Below are positions 25,160 through 31,801 of a DNA stretch of 34,407 bases, piece by piece. How positions within the stretch are numbered: position 1 is the first letter of the stretch; every line of letters starts with the position of its first letter. The notes beneath the pieces were generated by a model. It was not told the origin of the DNA. It searched no databases and saw only the letters and a program-made list of their open reading frames with translations. Location: the NCBI GenBank assembly GCA_963623095.1, contig CAVFKD010000017.1, positions 1-34,407 of the forward strand, read 5' to 3'. The stretch comes from UBA3210 sp963623095. Lineage in GTDB: Bacteria; Bacillota_I; Bacilli_A; RFN20; CAG-449. A program made the translations under genes and the position numbers.

Positions 25160-25189
25160 TTGTCTAACTTAATATATTTATACTAAAAT
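25160..25189 (+). promoter_or_regulatory. Possible promoter of the DUF2188-cupin-ferredoxin genes
   Basis: TTGTCT (25160-25165) and TAAAAT (25184-25189) are 18 bp apart, 28 bp before the DUF2188 start. Confidence 0.4.
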
Positions 25190-25217
25190 GTAATAGTAAT
25201 AAAGGAGATTTATTTAT

Positions 25218-25421
25218 ATGGCAAAAACAATATATCACGTTACAAAAAGAGATAATGATGGAAGAGAATGGAAAGTATTTATCCAAGGATCTGATAAAGT
25301 TATCAAATTATTTAAAACACAACAAGAAGCATTAGATTACGCTAAACAATTATGTAAAAACAAAAATGATGGTTCAACTGTCATGTTACATGGTTTAGAT
25401 GGCAAAATTAGAAAATATTAA
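25218..25421 (+). CDS. DUF2188 domain protein
   Basis: A 67-residue protein that is a single DUF2188 domain: IYHVTKRDNDGREWKVFIQG, TQQEALDYAKQLC, then VMLHGLDGKIRKY. These small alpha/beta domains are widespread in bacteria and have no firm function. AAAGGAG precedes the ATG. The cupin gene starts 10 bp after its stop, so it is probably the first gene of that operon. Confidence 0.85.
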   Translation: MAKTIYHVTKRDNDGREWKVFIQGSDKVIKLFKTQQEALDYAKQLCKNKNDGSTVMLHGLDGKIRKY

Positions 25422-25431
25422 GGAGATTTTT

Positions 25432-25755
25432 ATGAAGAATATTGAAAAGAAAAAAGTATTAACATTAAAAGATGAAGTTAATTATTGTTCAGGACAAGTA
25501 GTTTCTAAAACTTTAGAACAAAATTCACATCATTCAGTAACTTTATTCTCATTTGATAAGAATGAAGAAATTTCATCACATAAAGCAGGTGGAGATGCAT
25601 TTGTTTATATTTTAGATGGTAAAGCAGAAATTACTGTTGATGATGATAAATTTATCCTTACTGAAGGTCAAAGCATTGTTATGCCTAAAGATCATCCACA
25701 TGCATTACTTGCATTAGAAAAATTTAAAATGTTATTGGTGGTGTGTTTTGACTAA
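25432..25755 (+). CDS. Small cupin-domain protein
   Basis: A 107-residue single-domain cupin. The first metal-binding box is represented by SSHKAGGDAFVYILDGKAE and the second by MPKDHPHALLALEKFKML, with His residues in both. Small cupins of this kind bind a divalent metal and often sit beside redox genes in anaerobes. AAGGAG lies 6 nt before the ATG at 25432; an earlier in-frame ATG at 25399 lies inside the DUF2188 gene and lacks a ribosome binding site. The stop overlaps the ferredoxin start by one base (TAATG). Confidence 0.87.
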   Translation: MKNIEKKKVLTLKDEVNYCSGQVVSKTLEQNSHHSVTLFSFDKNEEISSHKAGGDAFVYILDGKAEITVDDDKFILTEGQSIVMPKDHPHALLALEKFKMLLVVCFD

Positions 25756-26396
25756 TGAAAAGAAAGATTGTAGAAATTGATGAATCAAAGTGCACAGGAT
25801 GTGGACTTTGTGTTAAAGGTTGCCATGAAGGAGCGATTGCTTTAGTAAATGGCAAAGCTAAACTTGTTAAAGATGATTATTGTGATGGATTAGGAGATTG
25901 TTTACCTCATTGTCCTAGTGATGCGATTAGAATTACCACTAGAGAAGCTTCTTCATATGATGAGGTTGCAGTAGAAAAACGTCAAGAAGAATTAGGTGAT
26001 GCAATTGGACATATGGAACATAATCCAAGTGTATTAAAGAATTGGCCTATTCAAATTAGACTCGCTCCTATTAAGTCAAAAGCATTTGAAAATGCTCATT
26101 TATTAATTGCATGTGATTGCGTTGCTTATTCATATGCTTCATTTCATCATGATTTTATGAATAAAAGAGTTACTTTAATTGGCTGTCCTAAATTAGATAG
26201 AACTGATTATAGTGAAAAGCTTCAAGATATCATTGAAAACAATAATATTAAATCTATTACTTTAGTAAGAATGGAAGTACCTTGTTGTTCACATATGGAT
26301 GAATATTTAATTGAAGCAATTAAAAGATCTGGTAAAGACATTCATTATTCAATTAGAGTTATTTCTATTGAAGGAGATATTTTAGAATGTTATTAG
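25755..26396 (+). CDS. 4Fe-4S ferredoxin-type protein with Cys-rich C-terminal domain
   Basis: A 213-residue protein. Motif 1 is CTGCGLCVKGC (Cys13, 16, 19, 23). Motif 2 is CDGLGDCLPHCP (Cys43, 49, 53), which has Gly46 where a standard second motif has Cys. The CDGLGxCLPxCP form is common in anaerobe ferredoxin proteins of this type, so the change looks family-wide rather than decay. The C-terminal domain has ACDCVAYSYA, LIGCPKLD and PCCSHMDEY, six further Cys in total with the final residues. Proteins of this shape often accompany cupins and hybrid-cluster protein genes. An electron-transfer role is likely; the partner is not known. Confidence 0.85.
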   Translation: MKRKIVEIDESKCTGCGLCVKGCHEGAIALVNGKAKLVKDDYCDGLGDCLPHCPSDAIRITTREASSYDEVAVEKRQEELGDAIGHMEHNPSVLKNWPIQIRLAPIKSKAFENAHLLIACDCVAYSYASFHHDFMNKRVTLIGCPKLDRTDYSEKLQDIIENNNIKSITLVRMEVPCCSHMDEYLIEAIKRSGKDIHYSIRVISIEGDILECY

Positions 26397-26749
26397 ATGA
26401 TAATAAAAATCTTTTATTTGGAAAATTAGTTGGTTTAATTAATGGTCTTTATGATGAAGAAGATGTCATGGAAGAAATAAAAGACGATATCTATAATTCA
26501 TTAAAAGCTATTAAAGAAAGTAATAACGTTGATGAAATGGTTAATAAACTAATTGAAGATAAAAAGAAGCATTTACCTAATTGCTTAGTTTGTACTTCTC
26601 CTTGTGGAAGAACAAATGATTATTATATTAATGATGAAATTGAATCTGATCGAGATGATAAAATTAATCGTTTAAATAAACTTTTAGATATCTATGAAAC
26701 ATTAGAATATCGTCAATTACAAAAGGAAATTGTTAAGATTACATTTTAA
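26387..26749 (+). CDS. Small protein with CxxCxxxCGR motif
   Basis: A 120-residue helical protein with one clear motif, NCLVCTSPCGRTNDY (near residues 63-77), a likely metal or Fe-S site. I recall similar N-terminal sequences in proteins linked to hybrid-cluster (Hcp) genes of Clostridia, but cannot confirm this. The C-terminal third is Asp/Glu/Lys-rich and looks divergent. AAGGAG lies 10 nt before the ATG, which overlaps the ferredoxin gene by 10 bp, so the two are translated together. Confidence 0.75.
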   Translation: MLLDDNKNLLFGKLVGLINGLYDEEDVMEEIKDDIYNSLKAIKESNNVDEMVNKLIEDKKKHLPNCLVCTSPCGRTNDYYINDEIESDRDDKINRLNKLLDIYETLEYRQLQKEIVKITF

Positions 26750-26751
26750 TT

Positions 26752-27918
26752 ATGGTTAATTTACTTGCGAAAATATTTATTAAAGACTACCAAGATATAG
26801 AAAAAGAAAAAGTCCGTACTGCCTATGGCGTTATGTGCGGAATTTTTGGTATTGTCTCTAATATTATTTTAGTCGCGATTAAAGTATTTATTGGTATATT
26901 ATCAATGTCGATATCTATTATCGCAGACGCAATTAATAACTTATCGGATTTCTTTAGTTCTTTTTTAACCTTAATAGGTTTTAAAGTAGCTTCTAAACCC
27001 GCGGATAAAGAACATCCATTCGGTCATCAAAGAATGGAATATGTCATAAGCTTAATTATTTCTTTAATTATTATATTTGTCGGTATTGAATTATTATCTA
27101 CATCGATTCAAGGAATAATAACTCCAAATGAAATAAAGGTAGATTTAATTACTTATATTATTCTTGGAGTATCGATATTTATTAAATTAATCCAAGGGTT
27201 ATTCTATTATTCTGCAGGGAAAAAGATTAATTCAGTATCCTTAAAAGCGAGTTTTAAAGATTCTTTATTTGATTGTATATCTACAAGTGTTGTTTTAGTA
27301 GGTAGTATTATTTCTAAAACAATTAATTATAACTTAGATGGAATACTAGGATGTTTAGTTTCAGGATTTATTATTATATCTTCTTTAGGATTAGTAAAAG
27401 AATCTATATCACCTTTAATTGGTGAAAGACCTGATAAAGAATTAATTAAAAATATTAAAGAAGAAGTATTGGCTAATCCCCAAGTACTTGGTATTCATGA
27501 TATGGTATTTCATGAATATGGAGTAAGTAAGATATTTTTATCAATGCATGTGGAATTAGACGCGAATATGGGCTTTTTAAACGCTCATGAATTAATTGAT
27601 GAATTAGAATTACAAGTCCATAATAAATATCATGTAGAGATAGTTATGCATATGGATCCAATTGAAAAAGATAATGAAGAATTAAATAAACAAGAAGCTA
27701 TTCTTGAAAAGGTATTATCTTCAATTGATAAAGATTTAAAATACCATGATTTTAGAATGGTTAATGGTACAAATAAAATTAATTATATCTTTGATATAGT
27801 AATTCCTTTTGATTACAAATATACAGAAAAAGAAATAAAGAATGTTATTAAAACTAAACTACAAGAAATAAATCCTAAAATTGATGTAATTATTAATGTT
27901 GATTACGATTATTTGTAG
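26752..27918 (+). CDS. Cation diffusion facilitator, divalent metal efflux
   Basis: A 388-residue CDF transporter exporting divalent cations in exchange for protons. The membrane domain has DAINNLSDFFSS (metal site A, Asp-Asn-Asp) and DSLFDCISTS (Asp-x3-Asp in helix V). The Asp-rich sites are those of the Mn2+-type branch rather than the His-containing Zn2+ type, so manganese is the first guess. A cytoplasmic domain (GIHDMVFHEYG, HVEIVMHMDP) follows. It is longer at the C-terminus than the usual 300 residues by about 80. The ATG comes 2 bp after the previous stop with no Shine-Dalgarno sequence, so it depends on translational coupling. Confidence 0.9.
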   Translation: MVNLLAKIFIKDYQDIEKEKVRTAYGVMCGIFGIVSNIILVAIKVFIGILSMSISIIADAINNLSDFFSSFLTLIGFKVASKPADKEHPFGHQRMEYVISLIISLIIIFVGIELLSTSIQGIITPNEIKVDLITYIILGVSIFIKLIQGLFYYSAGKKINSVSLKASFKDSLFDCISTSVVLVGSIISKTINYNLDGILGCLVSGFIIISSLGLVKESISPLIGERPDKELIKNIKEEVLANPQVLGIHDMVFHEYGVSKIFLSMHVELDANMGFLNAHELIDELELQVHNKYHVEIVMHMDPIEKDNEELNKQEAILEKVLSSIDKDLKYHDFRMVNGTNKINYIFDIVIPFDYKYTEKEIKNVIKTKLQEINPKIDVIINVDYDYL

Positions 27919-27948
27919 TATACTAATACCATTGTAAGAGGGGTATAT

Positions 27949-28263
27949 ATGAGTGAAATACAAAAATATGTAGTATTAATAACCGCGGCATTTCTTATTT
28001 ATGTAGTGTTTAAAACAATTTATAGAGTTATGTATATCAATAAACAATTTCCTAAAATAAATTTAGAAGATGAAGAAGAAGTTAAAGAACTTGCTTCCCA
28101 ATTAGGACTTACAGATTCAAATGGTTCTGTTGATATGAAAAAGGTAACTAAGGCTTTAAATGAAAAAAAGAAATCTATAATTATTGAAGAAGTAAAACTT
28201 GAATTAATTAAGATAGTTCTTGGTATCGCGATTATTGTTATAACTTGTTTAAATATTTTATAA
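27949..28263 (+). CDS. Small membrane protein of unknown function
   Basis: A 104-residue protein of unrecognised family. It has membrane segments at residues about 7-27 and 83-103 and a charged middle (EDEEEVKELASQLGL) with a long helix (KKVTKALNEKKKSIIIEE). The hairpin topology with a central domain gives no function. AGAGGGG precedes the ATG, 30 bp after the CDF stop, and a terminator follows at once. Confidence 0.72.
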   Translation: MSEIQKYVVLITAAFLIYVVFKTIYRVMYINKQFPKINLEDEEEVKELASQLGLTDSNGSVDMKKVTKALNEKKKSIIIEEVKLELIKIVLGIAIIVITCLNIL

Positions 28264-28290
28264 AGCGATGGAAAAAAACCATTGCTTTTT
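28262..28290 (+). terminator. Terminator before the ATPase import
   Basis: AAAGCGATGG (28262-28271) and CCATTGCTTT (28279-28288) pair over 10 bp with one G-U pair and are followed by T-rich DNA. The stop codon of the small membrane protein abuts the stem. Confidence 0.8.
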
Positions 28291-28293
28291 ATT

Positions 28294-28392
28294 TTGGAAA
28301 ACGGGGCAAAAAGTACTAAAAATGTGTTGGAAAACGGGGCAAAAAACGCAAAAAACATATTGGAAAACGGGGCAGTTTGCGCTAAAATGACA
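28294..28392 (+). repeat. Three 33-bp tandem promoter-like repeats
   Basis: TTGGAAAACGGGGCA occurs exactly at 28294, 28327 and 28360, a strict 33-bp period. The 18-bp remainders are A-rich and partly alike. In every unit TTGGAA sits where a -35 would, with a 17-bp spacer to TAAAAA, AAAAAA and TAAAAT in units 1, 2 and 3. Unit 3 (TTGGAA-17-TAAAAT, 28360-28388) is a good promoter for the ATPase gene, with the expected start about 14 nt before its ATG. Confidence 0.85.
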
Positions 28393-28408
28393 TTAGAAGG
28401 TGATGTTT

Positions 28409-29770
28409 ATGCTATATCGAAAATTGCAAAAAAATATTGATGATTGGATAAAAAATGGAAAAAAAGCATTATTGATTACAGGCGCGAGACAAGTAGGAAA
28501 ATCTTATTTAATAAGGGAAACATTAAAAGAAAATAGTTCTACTTATTCGGAAATTAACTTTATTAAAAATACAACTGCAAAAGAATTATTTGATTCTTTT
28601 GTTAAAGATGATGTTGATAATTTTATTATTAGTTTAAAATTACTTTGTAAAAAAGAGTTAAAAAAGGGAAGCATTATCTTTCTTGATGAAGTTCAGGAAG
28701 TCAAAGAAATAGTAACAATAATTAAATTCTTAGTTGAACAAGGTGATTATAAATATATACTAAGCGGTTCTTTGCTAGGTGTTGAATTGAATAATATAAG
28801 AAGTGCACCTGTAGGATATCTTGATACTCTAGATATGTATCCTATGGATTTAGAAGAATTTTTTATTGCTAATGGTCTTAAAGATGATCTTATTAATTAT
28901 TTAAAAGAAAAATTCACAAATGATGAAGAAGTAAATGAAAACATACATAATACATTAATTGAATCTTTTTATCGATATTTAATTGTTGGAGGAATGCCTG
29001 AAGCGGTTCAATTATATGTTGATACACAAGATTTAAACAAAGTGTATGCTAAACACATGTCAATAATAAGGGATTATAAAAAGGATTTTACTAAATATGA
29101 AATAGAGTCTCATTCTAAATTGAAATTGATGAATACTTATGATTTAATTCCAAGCGAGTTAGATTCAAAAAATAAGAGATATATTTTTACCAATCTAAAT
29201 TCGAATTTAAAATTTGATCGATATGAAAATAGTTTTAATTGGCTGATTGATGCTGGAGTTGCTTTACCTGTTTATAATGTTACTGAATTTCAATTACCAT
29301 TGGAAGCTAGCAAAAAGAGTAATCTATTTAAACTATTTTTGTCTGATGTCGGGTTGTTGACTTCTTTGTATGGTCAGGCAACTATCATTAAACTTTTGAC
29401 TAAAAAAGATAGTATAAACTGTGGGGCGATATTTGAAAATTTTGTTGCACAAGAATTAAAAGCACACGGATTTAAAACATACTATTTTAATAATAAGAAA
29501 CACGGTGAAGTTGATTTTTTAATCGAATATGATGAAAATTTATTGCCTATAGAAGTTAAATCTGGAAAAGATTATCAAATTCATTCTGCTTTGAGATATT
29601 TTATGACAACTAAATACTTTAATAAAGCAATTGTATTTTCAAATTTTAATGTTTCTTTTAAAAATAATATTTGCTATTATCCAATTTATATGATTATGTT
29701 TTTAACTAATATTATTGATATCGAAAAGATTGATAAAATAGATTTATCTAAATTAATAATAAATAATTGA
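28409..29770 (+). CDS. AAA ATPase with DUF4143 domain
   Basis: A 453-residue ATPase of the AAA_14/DUF4143 group, widespread and often multicopy in gut and archaeal genomes, with no proven role. Walker A is GARQVGKS (residues 25-32). Walker B is SIIFLDEVQE near residue 90. The C-terminal DUF4143 domain ends with GEVDFLIEYDENLLPIEVKSG, a pattern like PD-(D/E)xK nucleases (Asp, then Glu-x-Lys). The start at 28409 has GAAGG 8 nt upstream; GTG 28400 and ATG 28403 overlap that site. This is the only one of 30 complete genes ending in TGA, directly followed by TAG. With its repeats it looks like a single-gene import. Confidence 0.9.
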   Translation: MLYRKLQKNIDDWIKNGKKALLITGARQVGKSYLIRETLKENSSTYSEINFIKNTTAKELFDSFVKDDVDNFIISLKLLCKKELKKGSIIFLDEVQEVKEIVTIIKFLVEQGDYKYILSGSLLGVELNNIRSAPVGYLDTLDMYPMDLEEFFIANGLKDDLINYLKEKFTNDEEVNENIHNTLIESFYRYLIVGGMPEAVQLYVDTQDLNKVYAKHMSIIRDYKKDFTKYEIESHSKLKLMNTYDLIPSELDSKNKRYIFTNLNSNLKFDRYENSFNWLIDAGVALPVYNVTEFQLPLEASKKSNLFKLFLSDVGLLTSLYGQATIIKLLTKKDSINCGAIFENFVAQELKAHGFKTYYFNNKKHGEVDFLIEYDENLLPIEVKSGKDYQIHSALRYFMTTKYFNKAIVFSNFNVSFKNNICYYPIYMIMFLTNIIDIEKIDKIDLSKLIINN

Positions 29771-29877
29771 TAGTAGATATTAATTGGCATATTAAGTTCA
29801 GATTAAGAAAAGTTGGAATTGTAACTAAACGTAATCGAGATTATTTATATTATTTGAATAAAAAGTTGTTGAATAAT

Positions 29878-29901
29878 AAAAATAACTTTGTTATTATTTT
29901 T
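29878..29901 (+). terminator. Possible AT-rich terminator after the ATPase gene
   Basis: AAAATAAC and GTTATT-A-TTTT pair with one bulge, followed by TTTTTG. It lies over 100 bp after the ATPase stop. The stem is weak. Confidence 0.35.
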
Positions 29902-29908
29902 GTGCTGA

Positions 29909-29927
29909 CTTAGGTAACAATCCTAGG
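29909..29927 (+). promoter_or_regulatory. Possible rpmE leader hairpin
   Basis: CTTAGG (29909-29914) and CCTAGG (29922-29927) form a 6-bp stem with one U-G pair just before the rpmE ribosome binding site. L31 genes in other bacteria are autoregulated through leader hairpins; whether this one acts so is a guess. Confidence 0.3.
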
Positions 29928-29948
29928 CAAATTAAAGGAGTAAGCAAA

Positions 29949-30152
29949 ATGAAAAACGGAATTCATCCAAATTATTATGAAGCAAAAGTAACTTGCATCA
30001 CATGTGGTACAACTTTCACAACTGGTTCAACAGTTAAAGAAATTCGTGTTGATACATGTTCAAATTGCCACCCATTCTACACAGGTAAACAAAGATTTAC
30101 TCAAGCAGATGGCCGTGTTGATAAATTCAACAAAAAATACGGAATTAAGTAA
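29949..30152 (+). CDS. rpmE: 50S ribosomal protein L31, zinc-binding type
   Basis: A 67-residue ribosomal protein located at the subunit interface. It is the C+ form: CITCG and CSNCHPFYTG supply four Cys for zinc, together with MKNGIHPNY at the N-terminus. C+ L31 is the zinc-replete version; a paralog lacking Cys is often used under zinc starvation but is not in this window. AAAGGAG precedes the ATG. A GC-rich terminator follows, unlike the AT-rich ones elsewhere. Confidence 0.97.
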   Translation: MKNGIHPNYYEAKVTCITCGTTFTTGSTVKEIRVDTCSNCHPFYTGKQRFTQADGRVDKFNKKYGIK

Positions 30153-30159
30153 GAACTTG

Positions 30160-30189
30160 ACCGCCCATTTCTTGAAAGGGCGGTTTTTT
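30160..30189 (+). terminator. Strong terminator of rpmE
   Basis: ACCGCCC (30160-30166) and GGGCGGT (30178-30184), extended by TTT/AAA beyond a bulged A, are followed by TTTTTT. It is 7 bp after the rpmE stop. Confidence 0.92.
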
Positions 30190-30209
30190 ATTAGAAAAGG
30201 AGAAATTTT

Positions 30210-31799
30210 ATGGCAAAGAAATATTTCTATGTAACTACACCAATTTATTATCCAAGTGCTAAATTACATATTGGTCATGCTTATTGTACAACTATCGCAG
30301 ATGTTATTGCTCGTTATAAAAGATTACAAGGTATTGATACATATTTTTTAACTGGAACTGATGAACATGGTGAAAAGATCCAAAAGAATGCTGAAAAAGC
30401 TAATAAGACACCTCAACAATTTGTTGATGATATTGTCGCGGATATTAAGAAATTATGGGCTACAATGAAAGTATCTAACAATGATTTCATCCGTACAACA
30501 GATGAAAGACATGTTAAAGTTATTCAAGAAGTATTTGAAATGATGCTTAAGAATGATGATATCTACTTAGGAGAATACGAAGGTTGGTATTGTACACCTT
30601 GTGAATCTTTCTGGACTGATACTCAAGTAGGTGAAGAAAAACTTTGCCCTGATTGCGGACGTCCTGTTCACAAAGCTAAAGAAGAATCATATTTCTTTAG
30701 AATGAGTAAATATTCTAATAAATTATTAGATTTCTATGCATCACATCCTAACTTCATCACACCTGAATCAAGAAAGAACGAAATGATTAAAAACTTTATT
30801 GAACCAGGATTAGAAGATTTATGTGTTTCTAGAACTACATTTGACTGGGGTATTCCAGTTAAATCAAATCCTAAACACGTAGTTTATGTTTGGTTAGATG
30901 CTTTATTTAACTATATTACAGCATTAGGCTATTTATCAGATGATACATCTAAATATGATAAGTTCTGGGGAGAAGATAGTGAAATCTTACATTTAATCGG
31001 TAATGATATTACTAGATTCCACGCGATCTATTGGCCTATTTTCTTAATGTCATTAGGCTTAAGATGCCCAGATAGATTATATGTTACAGGTTTAATCATG
31101 ATGAAAGATGGCAAGATGTCTAAATCTAAAGGCAATGTTATCGCACCTGAATCATTAATCGAAAGATATGGTATTGATGCATTAAGATATTATTATGTTT
31201 CTGAAGTTGTCTTTGGTATGGATGGTTCATTCACACCTGAACAATTCGTTGAAAGAATTAATATTGATTTAGCAAATGATTTTGGTAACTTATTAAATAG
31301 AACTGTTGGAATGATTACTAAATACTTTGATGGTGTTATTCCTTCTTATAATGGCTGTGTAACTGAATTTGATAAAGACTTAGAAGCAGTCGGTAGACAT
31401 TCAATTGAAGAATATCATCAAAAGATGGATGCTTTAAAGATTAATGAAGCATATCAAGCAGTATTTGAATATATCTCAAGAGCGAATAAATATGTTGAAG
31501 AATGTAAACCTTGGGCACTTGCAAAAGATGAAACAAAGACTGAAGAATTAAAGTCTTGTATGAATCACCTTGCAAATGCTTTAAGACAAGCTGCAATTCT
31601 TCTTTCACCAACATTACTTGAATCACCTGCAAAATTATTCGCACAATTAGGTATTGAAGGTGAATTAAAAGAATATTCATCATTAAATAAATTTGATGCT
31701 TTAGGTGGACAAGTTGTCTCTAAAGGTGAACCATTATTCCCACGTCTTGACGCAACTGTTGAAGTTGAATACATCAAGAACTTAATGCAAGGAAAATAA
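30210..31799 (+). CDS. metG: Methionyl-tRNA synthetase, short form
   Basis: Charges initiator and elongator tRNA-Met. The class I signatures are HIGH (residues 20-23) and KMSKS (near 301-305). The zinc knuckle in the connective peptide is CTPCESFWTD and CPDCGRPVH. The anticodon-binding helical domain ends near residue 515. At 529 residues it lacks the C-terminal EMAPII/Trbp111-like tRNA-binding domain of Bacillus MetRS (about 660), so it is probably monomeric. AAAAGGAG precedes the ATG. The gap of 57 bp after rpmE contains the rpmE terminator but no T-box leader. Confidence 0.96.
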   Translation: MAKKYFYVTTPIYYPSAKLHIGHAYCTTIADVIARYKRLQGIDTYFLTGTDEHGEKIQKNAEKANKTPQQFVDDIVADIKKLWATMKVSNNDFIRTTDERHVKVIQEVFEMMLKNDDIYLGEYEGWYCTPCESFWTDTQVGEEKLCPDCGRPVHKAKEESYFFRMSKYSNKLLDFYASHPNFITPESRKNEMIKNFIEPGLEDLCVSRTTFDWGIPVKSNPKHVVYVWLDALFNYITALGYLSDDTSKYDKFWGEDSEILHLIGNDITRFHAIYWPIFLMSLGLRCPDRLYVTGLIMMKDGKMSKSKGNVIAPESLIERYGIDALRYYYVSEVVFGMDGSFTPEQFVERINIDLANDFGNLLNRTVGMITKYFDGVIPSYNGCVTEFDKDLEAVGRHSIEEYHQKMDALKINEAYQAVFEYISRANKYVEECKPWALAKDETKTEELKSCMNHLANALRQAAILLSPTLLESPAKLFAQLGIEGELKEYSSLNKFDALGGQVVSKGEPLFPRLDATVEVEYIKNLMQGK

Positions 31800-31801
31800 A
31801 A

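Noticed and set aside
25399..25431. Upstream ATG for the cupin gene
   Set aside because: It lies inside the DUF2188 gene without a ribosome binding site, while AAGGAG is ideally placed for the ATG at 25432.
28020..28358. Antisense reading frame with a repeated FFAPFSN motif
   Set aside because: The repeat comes from the 33-bp DNA units read in a frame that stays open because 33 is divisible by three. The rest is antisense to the small membrane protein gene and has no ribosome binding site.
28294..28392. CRISPR array
   Set aside because: Three 15-bp repeats with 18-bp A-rich remainders that resemble each other. Too short for CRISPR and better explained as promoter-like units.
28409..29773. 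TGA read as tryptophan (genetic code 4)
   Set aside because: Recognised full-length genes use TGG for Trp and none needs an internal TGA to reach family length. The ATPase TGA is followed at once by TAG, so it gives no evidence for reassignment.
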